Part shown: positions 7,921 through 17,514 of the stretch, one piece after another
How the letters are laid out: each line of letters starts with the position of its first letter
Position numbering within the stretch: the first letter of the stretch is position 1
Source: Prorocentrum cordatum
Lineage: Eukaryota > Sar > Dinophyceae > Prorocentrales > Prorocentraceae
Assembly: GCA_963575745.1 (NCBI GenBank)
Contig: CAUYUJ010002047.1
Location: 325,412 to 365,411 of the forward strand
Length of the DNA: 40,000 bases
Direction: 5' to 3'
Program-made: the position numbers and the translations under genes
Notes under the pieces: generated by a model
Databases searched by the model: none
Seen by the model: only the letters and a program-made list of their open reading frames with translations
What the model was told of the DNA's origin: nothing

Positions 7921-9265
7921 GTGTCATACTTACCCTTCTGGGCAGCCGGGTGCAACGCCAAGCAGAGGGAAGCCAATGGACGGCCACCTTGCTGTCAGCT
8001 TGCGGATCGTGTGTACACCCTGCGAAATGCTTAAGAAATCATGGGTGAAGAAATTCATCGTCTCAGAATTTGAATACAAACACAGAATTTCGATTAGTAT
8101 CTTAGGATTTACATTGAAACATTAAGAATCATCGAGACTCTGGCCGAAAACGTAAGTTTTATTAGACATCGCCTAGGGTGCATCCGCGTCCTCGGGCCAC
8201 TTCAAAATCAAATGGCGCTGAGCGCTGCGGGGGTGGCCCGTGCCCGCGCGTGCTGCCAGGCGCGCCCGCGCAACAAGCCACGGCCGGGGGTCCCCGCCGC
8301 AGTTCGCCTTAGGCCGCGCTTGACGAGTTGCTGTGCCTGGCGCGCCAGCGCCCCATCACGACGCCCTCTTCGGCGGTGGACAAACCTCCCTTTAGTAGAC
8401 CTCCCCTTAATGAAAATGGCCTGGGACCGAAACCGACGGACCTGAACCCGCAAAAATGACGGCCGTGACGCCCTCTCGCGAACCGAAAACGGCCAATTCC
8501 TTAATCGACGTGTCAGGGTAGGAGGTCTATCCACCTCCGAACGACGCCCTCTGTATATGGCGCCCCCGGGCCCCGCCCTCTCCGGCCGCCTGAGGCCCCG
8601 CCCGCCTGTGCCCCGTCTCCCCAATTTGAGCGGTGCTATAGCCCGCCTAGCTTTTGTCGGACGAGGTTCGCTCTCGCCCCGCAGACCAAAAAACTTTGTA
8701 TATGGGCGCCCCGCCCCCAGCGCTTCCCGCAGGACCCTCTGACAAACTCTTCGGGATACATCCGCGCGCTTTCCCCACGCTGGCCCATGGCACGAGCGAT
8801 CGCGGCCCTGCGAGAGGCTTCTCCAGGGCTGCGCCGCCGCCCACGCGTGGCCACGGCCACGAGGGCCCTCGCGACGCGGAGGTGCCTCCTGCCCTTCGGC
8901 AGCGGGGCGTGGCGTGGCGGGTGTGCGCTGCGCCTCCCCGCCTCCCCGTCCTGCCGGCCTCCTGCTGCTGCTGACCTGCGGGCAGGACCGGAGGATTGCG
9001 AAAGCGGATCGGGCCGGACCGGAGCGGATCGCCAGCGAAGCTGGCGCCCCACCGCCGCGCCGCAGGCGGACCGCCGCGCCGGGCTCCCGCGGGCCCCAGC
9101 CGACGCCGGCGGCCCCGGCCGACGCCGGCGGACCGAGCCGAAGCGAAGCGACCTCGCGCGCGAAAGCGCGGCCCGAGGCAACAGGGACCCCTGGCGTGCG
9201 CGCGCGCCTGCCCCGGGACCAGCTCTCCGGGCGCGCAGGCCCCATAGCATGGCGTGGCGACGCCC
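7921..9265. other. No recognisable gene; very GC-rich from 8200
   Basis: Several long frames are open on both strands between 8200 and 10150 (for example minus 8208-9656 and 8636-10147; plus 8914-9792). They are Arg/Pro/Ala-rich, overlap each other heavily and carry no motif. High GC alone explains the absence of stops. Confidence 0.5.
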
Positions 9266-9267
9266 CA

Positions 9268-9405
9268 AAGTGGGGGGAGGAGGAGGAGAGACAGAACAGG
9301 AAGAGGAGGAGAAGAAAGAAGAAGAGGAGGCGGAGGCGGAGGATGAGCAGGAGGAGGAGGAGGAGGAGCAGGAGGAGGTGGAGGAGCAGGGGGAGCAGGA
9401 GGAAG
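9268..9405. repeat. Purine-rich GGA/GAA/GCA tract
   Basis: Imperfect triplets of GGAGGA, AGAAGA and GCAGGA type. The tract gives poly-Glu or poly-Leu translations in two frames; no gene is implied. Confidence 0.85.
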
Positions 9406-10171
9406 GGTACTCCCCAGACGTGCGGCGTCCTGACGTTGTCCCTGCGAGGCCCCTGGGAGCCCCGACCTTCTCCCAGGGGCCCCGGGGCCAGCTTCTCATC
9501 CTCAGTCGTGCTGTGTGGGCGGCCCCGGGGCCCGGCGAGGGCCCCCACGAGGCCGACGATTGGGAGAGGCACGCAGAAGTGCAGAAAGACACCCGACAGC
9601 AACGACAGGCGCACAAGGCGGTCTGAGCCTGGCTTGCTGCCCTTGCGTCTCTGCATGGGAGCATCGACGCAACCTCCATCCCCACCCAGAGCCTCACCAA
9701 CTGTTGCTCACAATGACTCGAATGGGTGCGTGCGAATGATCTTTCAGCAGTTCCACCCACGGAAGCCTTGTTGCGACTTCTCCTCCCTCTAAGTGATACA
9801 ATTCCCCACCATCGTGATGCTGCTTTCGCGACGCGATCGTGCCCGGATCTTGCACGCAGCCGACCGGGGCGCATCGGCATCGCGGCCCCTGCCAGCGAAC
9901 CGAGCCGCCTCGAATCGGAGGGGCTCCAGCCGTCGGAGGCCCTCGCCCCCCCCCCTGGGTGCGCGTGAGGCGCGCGCGCGCCGTCTGTGCGTCGTCGTTG
10001 TCCTTGCTTTGCCAAGGGGCTCCATTTGCGTTTTTGTTTTTGTTTGCTCTCCCCTGGTCTTTGAACCGATCTTCCGACAACAGATGCAGTCGGGCTGCTG
10101 AAAGAAGGAACGCCAAAGCAAGAACGAAGCCCCATATGCGGCTTCAAAAAAAAACGGGTGCACGAGAAGGG
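9406..10171. other. No recognisable gene
   Basis: Mixed-composition sequence with no repeat unit or coding motif that I can identify. Confidence 0.4.
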
Positions 10172-10353
10172 CTACAGTCGGGGCGTTGACCTAAGGAACG
10201 ATAAATGAGGAACGAGGCCCCTTTTTTCCATCAGTTAAACTCAGATGTTCCATGGAAAACCTGGGGAAAACCCCGGGAGCGCTGTAAAACAACTAAGGAA
10301 CACGGAGCCCCTCCCAAACTGAAAAGGTTCCTTCTACAGCGGCCCGACTGCAG
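10172..10353 (+). mobile_element. Family C TIR element, uninterrupted copy
   Basis: The left end CTACAGTCGGGGCGTTGACC and the right end (CGGCCCGACTGCAG) form an imperfect inverted repeat of about 14 bp; further in, AAGGAAC on the left pairs with GTTCCTT on the right. The body contains GGAACGAGGCCCC and CCATGGAAAACC. It is the empty-site counterpart of the interrupted copy at 17381-19159. Confidence 0.75.
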
Positions 10354-10371
10354 GGGAACAACCACGGAAGG

Positions 10372-10934
10372 ACGTAAGGAACATCGGGCCCCTTCCGAAT
10401 CCAAACCGTTCCTTTATTTCAGCGTCTTGGCTGCACAAGGTTGGAGTTGGAGGCCTGGAAATTGGCACCAACACCAGCCCCGGGGCTTGCCTCCACAGGG
10501 GGAAGATGATCCTAGACTTCGGTGGTGGTGGCAATATTTCGGCCACCTTGGAAGCCAGAATATTACCACCATCGCCGAGACCGGAATCTTCACCCCTCGG
10601 TGGAGGCCAGCACGCCGATCTCGGTGTTGGTGTCAAATCTCGAGGCCTGCGAACGTAAGGAACATCGGGCCCCTTCCGAATCCAAAATGTTCCTTCATTT
10701 TAGGGCGACGAAATCTATACATATCCACTGCTCCCTGGCCAGGCCCATCCTCAACCCCGCAGCGGTGTATACGCCACGCCCTCCTGGCTTGGCCAGGAGG
10801 GCGCATACACAGCTCCTGGGTTCAAGATGGGCATGGTCAGGGAGCAGTAGATATGTATAGATTTCGTCGCCCGACATTTCAGCGTCTTGGCTGCACAAGG
10901 TTGGAGGCCTGGAAATTGGCACCAACAGGGCCTG
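10372..10934 (+). repeat. Two copies of a TAAGGAACATCGGGCCCC repeat, the second split by a foldback element
   Basis: Copy 1 (10372-10473) and copy 2 (10653-10934) share ACGTAAGGAACATCGGGCCC, a GTTCCTT(T/C)ATTT segment, CAGCGTCTTGGCTGCACAAG and GGCCTGGAAATTGGCACCAA. Between them, GGAGGCCTGGAAATTGGCAC (10449) and its diverged inverse ending at 10648 bracket a further ~200 bp TIR-like segment, of which 10904-10950 appears to be an internally deleted relative. Confidence 0.75.
10701..10874. mobile_element. Family G foldback element, 174 bp
   Basis: The arms are about 80 bp each: TAGGGCGACGAAATCTATAC on the left is mirrored by GTATAGATTTCGTCGCCCGA on the right, and complementarity continues through ACTGCTCCCTG and GCGCCCTCCTGG. 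CATTT flanks both sides (10696-10700, 10875-10879). The same host repeat at 10372-10473 lacks this sequence, so the boundaries are well defined. Confidence 0.85.
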
Positions 10935-11065
10935 TCAGTCTCGAGGCTTGCGACAAAGGGAACCGCCACGGCGCCAGCCCGCACCGTCCGCGGGGCCCCT
11001 CCGCGCCCGCCCGGCCGAGGCCGACCGACCCCCCCCCCCGACTGGCGGCTCGCTCGGGGGTGGCG

Positions 11066-11160
11066 GGGGGAGGAGGAGGAGGAGGAGGAGGAGGAGGAGG
11101 AGGAGGAGGAGGAGGAGGAGGAGGAGGAGGAGGAGGAGGAGGAGGAGAAGAAGGAGAAAG
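11066..11160. repeat. (AGG)n microsatellite
   Basis: Almost pure GGA triplets for about 85 bp, then AGAAGG-type degeneration. Confidence 0.95.
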
Positions 11161-11203
11161 AATGAGAAGGAGGAGGAGGACGAGGAGGAGGAATAATTAG
11201 AAG

Positions 11204-12576
11204 AACATGATGGACCCACGAACCCGGAAAGGGATAAAGACATGTGCAGCATGGTCACGTTTTCACGATACCCAACTGGGCGACATCTCACGAAACATCC
11301 CACGAGACACCCCGCGAAACATCCCACGAGACACCTCACGAAACATTCCACGAGACACCTCACGAAACATTCCACGAGACACCCTTTGAAACATTCCACG
11401 AGACACCCCACGAACAGGCAACCACTCAACCAGACACGCCACGAAACATTCCACGGGGGTGCGACTGGGTGTGGTCGTGCTGGGGTGTGGTCGTGCTGGG
11501 GTGTGGTCGTGCTGGGGAGTGGTCGTGCTGGGGTGTGGTCGTGCTGGGGTGTGGTCGTGCTGGGGGGTGGTCGTGCTGGGGGGGTGGTCGTGCTGGGGGG
11601 TGGTCGTGCTGGGGGGGTGGTCGTGCTGGGGCGTGGTCGTGCCACCCCGCGAAACATCCCACGAGACACCTCACGAAACATTCCACGAGACACCTCACGA
11701 AACATTCCACGAGACACCCTTTGAAACATTCCACGAGACACCCCACGAACAGGCAACCACTCAACCAGACACGCCACGAAACATTCCACGGGGGTGCGAC
11801 TGGGTGTGGTCGTGCTGGGGTGTGGTCGTGCTGGGGTGTGGTCGTGCTGGGGAGTGGTCGTGCTGGGGTGTGGTCGTGCTGGGGTGTGGTCGTGCTGGGG
11901 GTGGTCGTGCTGGGGGGGTGGTCGTGCTGGGGGGTGGTCGTGCTGGGGCGTGGTCGTGCTGGGGCGTGGTCGTGCTGGGGCTGGTCGTGCTGGGGCGTGG
12001 TCGTGCTGTGGTGAGGTCGTGCTGGGGTGTGGTCGTGCTGGGGTGTGGTCTTGCTGGGGTAGGGTCGTGCTGGGGTCGGGTCGTGCTGGGGTGTGGTCGT
12101 GCTGGGGTATGGTCGTGCTGGGGTGGGGTCGTGCTGGGGTGGGGTCGTGCTGGGGTCTGGTCGTGCTGGGGTGTGGTCGTGCTGGGGTATGGTCGTGCTA
12201 GGGTGGGGTCGTGCATTTCGCTCGAGACATCCTGCCAAAATTCCAGGAAATCGTACAAAAACAAACAAATTAGTCGAAACATCATCGAAATTCCTTCGCG
12301 CGGGGCGCTTTTCCGCGTCGCGGTCGGCTCTGCAAAACAAGCGTTTCGCTCGAGACATCCTCGGCAAACTCTGCGGAGCAAGCGTTTCGCTCGAGACATC
12401 CTCAACACACGAAAAAGTGGCCCGCACCCTGTGATTTATCGATCGGGATTTCAAAAACAAGCGTTTCGCTCGAGACATCCTCAAATTTTAATTCGCCGGC
12501 CTCCTTCGACCTCGTTATTTATCAGGGAAAAAATTCGCCGGCCTCCCTCAAGTTGGCACCGGGGGACAGGTTTACC
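11204..12576 (+). mobile_element. Family B minisatellite-carrying element, copy 1
   Basis: It begins AACATGATGGACCCACGAAC. Then come the 24 bp array (11285-11420), the first 16 bp array (11468-11642), a second 24 bp block and a second 16 bp array (11802-12212). The second block arises from a 335 bp tandem duplication (GCGAAACATCCCACGAGAC at 11314 and 11649). The unique tail has TTTCGCTCGAGACATCC four times and the ATTCGCCGGCC pair. The final CTAAAAGAG...CCGGGAA segment is missing: TTTACCA joins directly to the head of copy 2. Confidence 0.85.
11468..12212 (+). repeat. 16 bp minisatellite arrays in copy 1
   Basis: The unit is TCGTGCTGGGGTGTGG with 15-17 bp variants (GGGTGG, GCGTGG, GTATGG, GTCGGG). 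The two arrays are separated by a 24 bp-repeat block at 11643-11801. The minus strand reads as an open HDHTPARP-type repeat, which is a translation artefact of the array. Confidence 0.92.
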
Positions 12577-13899
12577 AACATGATGGACCCACGAACCCGG
12601 AAAGGGATATAGACATGTGGAGCATGGGCACGTTTTCACGATACCCAACGGGGCAACACCTCACGAAACATCCCACGAGACACCTCACGAAACATCCCAC
12701 GAGACACCTCACGAAACATTCCGCGAGACACCTCACGAAACATTCCAGGAGACACCCCGCGAAACATTCCACGAGACACCCCACGAAACATTCCACGACG
12801 ACAGGCAACCACTCAACCAAGGCGGTGTGGTCGTGCTGGGGTGGTCGTGCTGGGGTGTGGTCGTGCTGGGGGGTGGTCGTGCTGGGGTGTGGTCGTGCTG
12901 GGGGGTGGTCGTGCTGGGGGTGGTTGTGCTGGGGCGTGGTCGTGCTGGGGCGTGGTCGTGCTGGGGCGTGGTCGTGCTGGGGTGGGGTCGTGCTGGGGTG
13001 GGGTCGTGCTGGGGTGGGTCGTGCTGGGGTGTGGCGTGGGGTCGTGCTGGGGTGTGGTCGTGCTGGGGTGTGGTCGTGCTGGGGTGTGGTCGTGCTGGGG
13101 TGCGTGCTGGGGTGTGGTCGTGCTGGGGAGTGGTCGTGCTGGGGTGTGGTCGTGCTGGGGGGTGGTCGTGCTCGGGGGTGGTCGTGCTGGGGGGGTGGTC
13201 GTGCTGGGGGTGGTCGTGCTGGGGCGTGGTCGTGCTGGGGCGTGGTCGTGCTGGGGCGTGGTCGTGCTGGGGCGTGGTCGTGCTGGGGTGGTCGTGTGGG
13301 GCGTGCTGTGGTGAGGTCGTGCTGGGGTGTGGTCGTGCTGGGGTAGGGTCGTGCTGGGGTCGGGTCGTGCTGGGGTGTGGTCGTGCTGGGGTATGGTCGT
13401 GCTGGGGTGGGGTCGTGCTGGGGTGGGGTCGTGGTCTGGTCGTGCTGGGGTGTGGTCGTGCTGGGGTATGGTCGTGCTAGGGTGGGGTCGTGCATTTCGC
13501 TCGAGACATCCTGCCAAAATTCCAGGAAATCGTACAAAAACAAACGAATTAGTCGAGACATCATCGAAATTCCTTCGCGCGGGGCGCTTTTCCGCGTCGC
13601 GGTCGGCTCTGCAAAACAAGCGTTTCGCTCGAGACATCCTCGGCAAACTCTGCGGAGCAAGCGTTTCGCTCGAGACATCCTCAACACACGAAAAAGTGGC
13701 CCGCACCCTGTGATTTATCGATCGGGATTTCAAAAACAAGCGCGTTTCGCTCGAGACATCCTCAAATTTTAATTCGCCGGCCTCCTTCGACCTCGTTATT
13801 TATCAGGGAAAAAATTCGCCGGCCTCCCTCAAGCAGGCACCGGGGGATTAGGTTTACCAACTAAAAGAGAACCCTGGGCTCTTGCCCTTTCCGGGAAAA
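12577..13899 (+). mobile_element. Family B minisatellite-carrying element, copy 2
   Basis: Complete unit: head, six 24 bp repeats (TCACGAAACATTCCACGAGA plus CACC), a spacer ACGACAGGCAACCACTCAAC, a 16 bp array (12826-13492), the TTTCGCTCGAGACATCC tail, the ATTCGCCGGCC pair and the CCCTTTCCGGGAAAA end, which runs directly into the CATGATGG head of copy 3. Confidence 0.88.
12826..13492 (+). repeat. 16 bp minisatellite array in copy 2
   Basis: About 42 units of TCGTGCTGGGGTGTGG and variants. It ends with the CTAGGGTGGGGTCGTGC variant that closes every array in this family. Confidence 0.92.
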
Positions 13900-15264
13900 A
13901 CATGATGGACCCACGAACCCGGAAAGGGATATAGACATGTGGAGCATGGGCACGTTTTCACGATACCCAACGGGGCAACACCTCACGAAACATCCCACGA
14001 GACACCTCACGAAACATCCCACGAGACACCTCACGAAACATTCCGCGAGACACCTCACGAAACATTCCAGGAGACACCCCGCGAAACATTCCACGAGACA
14101 CCCCACGAAACATTCCACGACGACAGGCAACCACTCAACCAAGGCGGTGTGGTCGTGCTGGGGAGTGGTCGTGCTGGGGTGTGGTCGTGCTGGGGGGTGG
14201 TCGTGCTGGGGTGTGGTCGTGCTGGGGGGGTGGTCGTGCTGGGGGGTGGTTGTGCTGGGGCGTGGTCGTGCTGGGGCGTGGTCGTGCTGGGGCGTGGTCG
14301 TGCTGGGGTGTGGTCGTGCTGTGGTGAGGTCGTGCTGGGGTGTGGTCGTGCTGGGGTGTGGTCTTGCTGGGGTGGGGTCGTGCTGGGGTGGGGTCGTGCT
14401 GGGGTGTGGTCGTGCTGGGGTATGGTCGTGCTGGGGTGGGGTCGTGCTGGGTGGGGTCGTGCTGGGGTGTGGTCGTGCTGGGGTGTGGTCGTGCTGGGGT
14501 GTGGTCGTGCTGGGGCGTGGTCGTGCTGGGGGGTGGTCGTGCTGGGGGTGTGGGTGGTCGTGCTGGGGTGGGTGGTCGTGCTGGGGCGTGGTCGTGCTGG
14601 GGCGTGGTCGTGCTGGGGCGTGGTCGTGCTGGGGCGTGCGTGCTGGGGTGCGTGCTGTGGTGAGGTCGTGCTGGGTGTGGTCGTGCTGGGGTGTGGTCTT
14701 GCTGGGGTAGGGTCGTGCTGGGGTCGGGTCGTGCTGGGGTGTGGTCGTGCTGGGGTATGGTCGTGCTGGGGTGGGGTCGTGCTGGGGTGGGGTCGTGCTG
14801 GGGTCTGGTCGTGCTGGGGTGTGGTCGTGCTGGGGTATGGTCGTGCTAGGGTGGGGTCGTGCATTTCGCTCGAGACATCCTGCCAAAATTCCAGGAAATC
14901 GTACAAAAACAAAGGAATTAGTCGAGACATCATCGAAATTCCTTCGCGCGGGGCGCTTTTCCGCGTCGCGGTCGGCTCTGCAAAACAAGCGTTTCGCTCG
15001 AGACATCCTCGGCAAACTCTGCGGAGCAAGCGTTTCGCTCGAGACATCCTCAACACACGAAAAAGTGGCCCGCACCCTGTGATTTATCGATCGGGATTTC
15101 AAAAACAAGCGTTTCGCTCGAGACATCCTCAAATTTTAATTCGCCGGCCTCCTTCGACCTCGATATTTATCAGGGAAAAAATTCGCCGGCCTCCTTCAAG
15201 TTGGCACCGGGGGATTAGGTTTACCAACTAAAAGAGAACCCTGGGCCCCCGCCCTTTCCGGGAA
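13900..15264 (+). mobile_element. Family B minisatellite-carrying element, copy 3
   Basis: Head and 24 bp array are nearly identical to copy 2. The 16 bp array (14147-14863) differs in length and variant order at its 5' side, but ends with the same variant series as copies 1 and 4. The end is GCCCTTTCCGGGAAC, followed by non-family sequence. Confidence 0.88.
14147..14863 (+). repeat. 16 bp minisatellite array in copy 3
   Basis: About 45 units with the same variant types. Shortened units such as GCGTGCTGGGGTGCGTGC at 14635-14655 mark small deletions. Confidence 0.92.
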
Positions 15265-15436
15265 CAAAAAAAACAGGCGGGCGTCCTGCATCCGGCCGCT
15301 GGTCAGCTGCCCCCGAGCAGCCAGCTCCTCCGAGCGCCCGCAGCTCCGCGCGGCTCGAAGGTGGAGGGGCGCGCCCCGATCCGGGCGGAGGGGTACCCCT
15401 GTCGTCGTCCTTCTTCTCCTGATTCTCGTCCCCTCC

Positions 15437-15545
15437 ATTCTCCCTCCTCCTCCTCCTCCTCCTCCTCCTCCTCCTCCTCCCCCTCCTCCTCCCCCTCCTC
15501 CTCCTCCTCCTCCTCCTCCTCCTCCTCCTCCTCCTCGTCTCCCTC
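15437..15545. repeat. (TCC)n microsatellite
   Basis: About 100 bp of TCC/CTC triplets with CCCTCC interruptions. Confidence 0.95.
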
Positions 15546-16392
15546 CTCCCTCTTCTGGGCTTTGCTCAGTGGGGGGACGATGACTGCGGAGTGGCGATGA
15601 AACTTGCACCGTCACCGTTCGTGCCATATCTGGGCTCCAGAGGGGGCCCGGTCTAGGCTCTGGGGCCCGTGTTGGCCACAGCAGGTGTCCCTCTCCCTGA
15701 GATTATGTTGCAAGTTTTTCGCACCGGGCGTGTTCGCTGAATTTCGTGTCCCTAAACCCTTACAGATAGATCCGGCTCGGAAAATGACGCAGAAACATTG
15801 GGTCCGGGGCTCTGGTTGTGATTTTTTGCGATGTTGAATTTGTTTTGCAACGTCGGATCTCGGGGAGACGTGAGACTTGGGTTCGGGGGGCCTGGGCTGG
15901 CCTGACGGATCCATCAAGAACATGACGAGACCCGGTCAGAAATTTAACGCGAACTCCTGCTGCAAACGTCCCACGAAGACTGGACCGTCCACATCCAGCA
16001 CGGGCTCGTCAAAAAGCGACTGCGAACCCGACTTCTGGTGTACTCGAGTCTTACGTTTCCCTGGTTGCCGCCCCTCAGCGCCCCTCTAAAGGGGACTCCA
16101 CCAACGAATACCTCGGCCAGCGACCCGGCGAACCCAATCCTCCCTGATGTGGGCAACGCTGCAATGCCAGAAAGAGGCCAAACTTTTGACACTCTTCCAA
16201 AATACCCATTCATGAGTAAGTACCCGTTACGGTGCCGCTGAGCCGCCCCATGACGCATCGCCCGACACTTTCACCTCCCCTCCCCGCGGTCCGTCCAGTA
16301 GGGCGCCAGCGGACGCATGCAGCCCGCTCGAGCGAGCCTTGCTCAACAGGGCCGCTTCAATAATTCGCCAGGCGCCGGGAGTACCGCGCCGT
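15546..16392. other. No assured gene; one unassigned minus-strand frame and a dispersed repeat segment
   Basis: 15700-15837 resembles 28518-28665 (shared GGGCGTGTTCGC, GGCTC(C)G and a closing GATTTTT(T/C)G(C/T)GATG), so it belongs to a dispersed repeat. The minus frame 15944-16258 (104 residues, containing SGRIGFAGSLAEVFVGGVPF) has a natural-looking composition, but I cannot name a family; it may be an exon or chance. Confidence 0.3.
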
Positions 16393-16492
16393 GCTTGCTG
16401 CTGCTGCTGCTGTTGTTGCTGTTGTTGCTGTTGTTGTTTTTATTATTGTTGTTGCTGTTGTTTTTCTTGTTGTTGTTATTGTTGTTGTTGAA
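16393..16492. repeat. (TTG/CTG)n microsatellite
   Basis: About 100 bp of TTG and CTG triplets with TTA and TTT interruptions. Confidence 0.93.
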
Positions 16493-16829
16493 CTCCCACT
16501 ACTGGCCAAATGATTATTGTTGGTCCCCCCTCCGGTGACCATTGATTTTTCGATTGAAGTGCTTCCCCCGGGGGACGCACCCTCTTTTTCCAGGAAAGGC
16601 ACTAAGCTCAAACTGGGCACCTGGCCCCCGAGTTACAACAACAACGGCTCGCGCCTGATACTTCCTCACAATTCATGTACGCATCGCGCTCTCGCGTGGG
16701 ACTTCATCGCAATTCATTCAAACGATGCGCCCTCGGCGCTCAAGAATCATGTGTCGTGTTGGGGGAGGTACTCTCCCACTCCCGTCACACTCCTGGACCC
16801 AGACCCCCTCCCGTTGTGGAACAAATCTC

Positions 16830-17380
16830 GACGGGAAGTTGTTCGTTATTTTGGGCCTCTGGGGGCCCTCACTGGGCCTCGAGACCGTCAGAACAAGACT
16901 CAGGATGAGGAGCCAGGTCCCAGGGAAGGGGTCGAGAACTCCTGGGGTCGACGTTCTGAACAAATCGTGACGTCAGGGCTCTGGGGAGGGAGCCTGGAGG
17001 AGGGCAGCTGGGACGGAGGGAAGCGGGGTAGGTGGAACGATGAGTCTCGGGAATTCCAGACCCACGACGTCACGATTTTTTTCGTAACGTATGAAGGGGC
17101 CCTGGGACGCACAAATAAATACACACAAATTAAAAGATTCCCCATATGTTCCCATACTTTCTGGGTTTCTGTCTTCCCCCCCACTTCCCATATTTCCCAA
17201 TATTTTCTGGGGAATCGAGGGTTAATTGTGTCTGCGTTTTTTTCCCTCTTGAACGTTGACCCCCGGAATCCTCGGCCCACTCCCCGGGACCGGTTTGTTC
17301 GCCCTGAGTCGCCTGTTGACGGCCCCGAGGCCCGGTAAGTGATTGCCCCCGGAGGTCGACAGAAAGAACGAGAAACCTTT
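16830..17380 (+). repeat. Family D dispersed repeat, long diverged copy (left part)
   Basis: Shared family D landmarks are GGGCCTCTGGGGGCCCTCAC, CTCAGGATGAGGAGCC, GGGGTCGACG, a second half with GACGGCCCCGAGGCCCGG, and a final CGAGAAACCTT. The continuation TGTCATCATTTTTCTCATGA is found only after the insertion at 17381-19159. A 273-residue plus frame here (16517-17338) is composed of this repeat and is not called. Confidence 0.65.
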
Positions 17381-17514
17381 CAGTCGAGGCCTTGACCTAA
17401 GGAACCCTAAGTAAGGAACGAGGCCCCTTTTCCCACAAGTTCAACCTCGATATCCCATGGAAAACCCGAAGCAAACTTTGAAACAATCAAGGAACACCGA
17501 GTCCCTCCCTAACA

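Noticed and set aside
8208-10147. 480-500 residue minus frames and ~290 residue plus frames in GC-rich DNA
   Set aside because: They overlap in multiple frames, contain low-complexity blocks and show no motif; high GC explains their length.
11426-12484. Long minus-strand frames (also at 12572-13739, 13861-15132, 17683-18999) with repeated HDHTPARP-type sequence
   Set aside because: The 16 bp unit lacks stops in several frames, and the frames follow array length. No signal outside the repeat; treated as translation artefact.
16517-17338. 273-residue plus frame
   Set aside because: It is composed of family D repeat sequence that is also present elsewhere in other frames.
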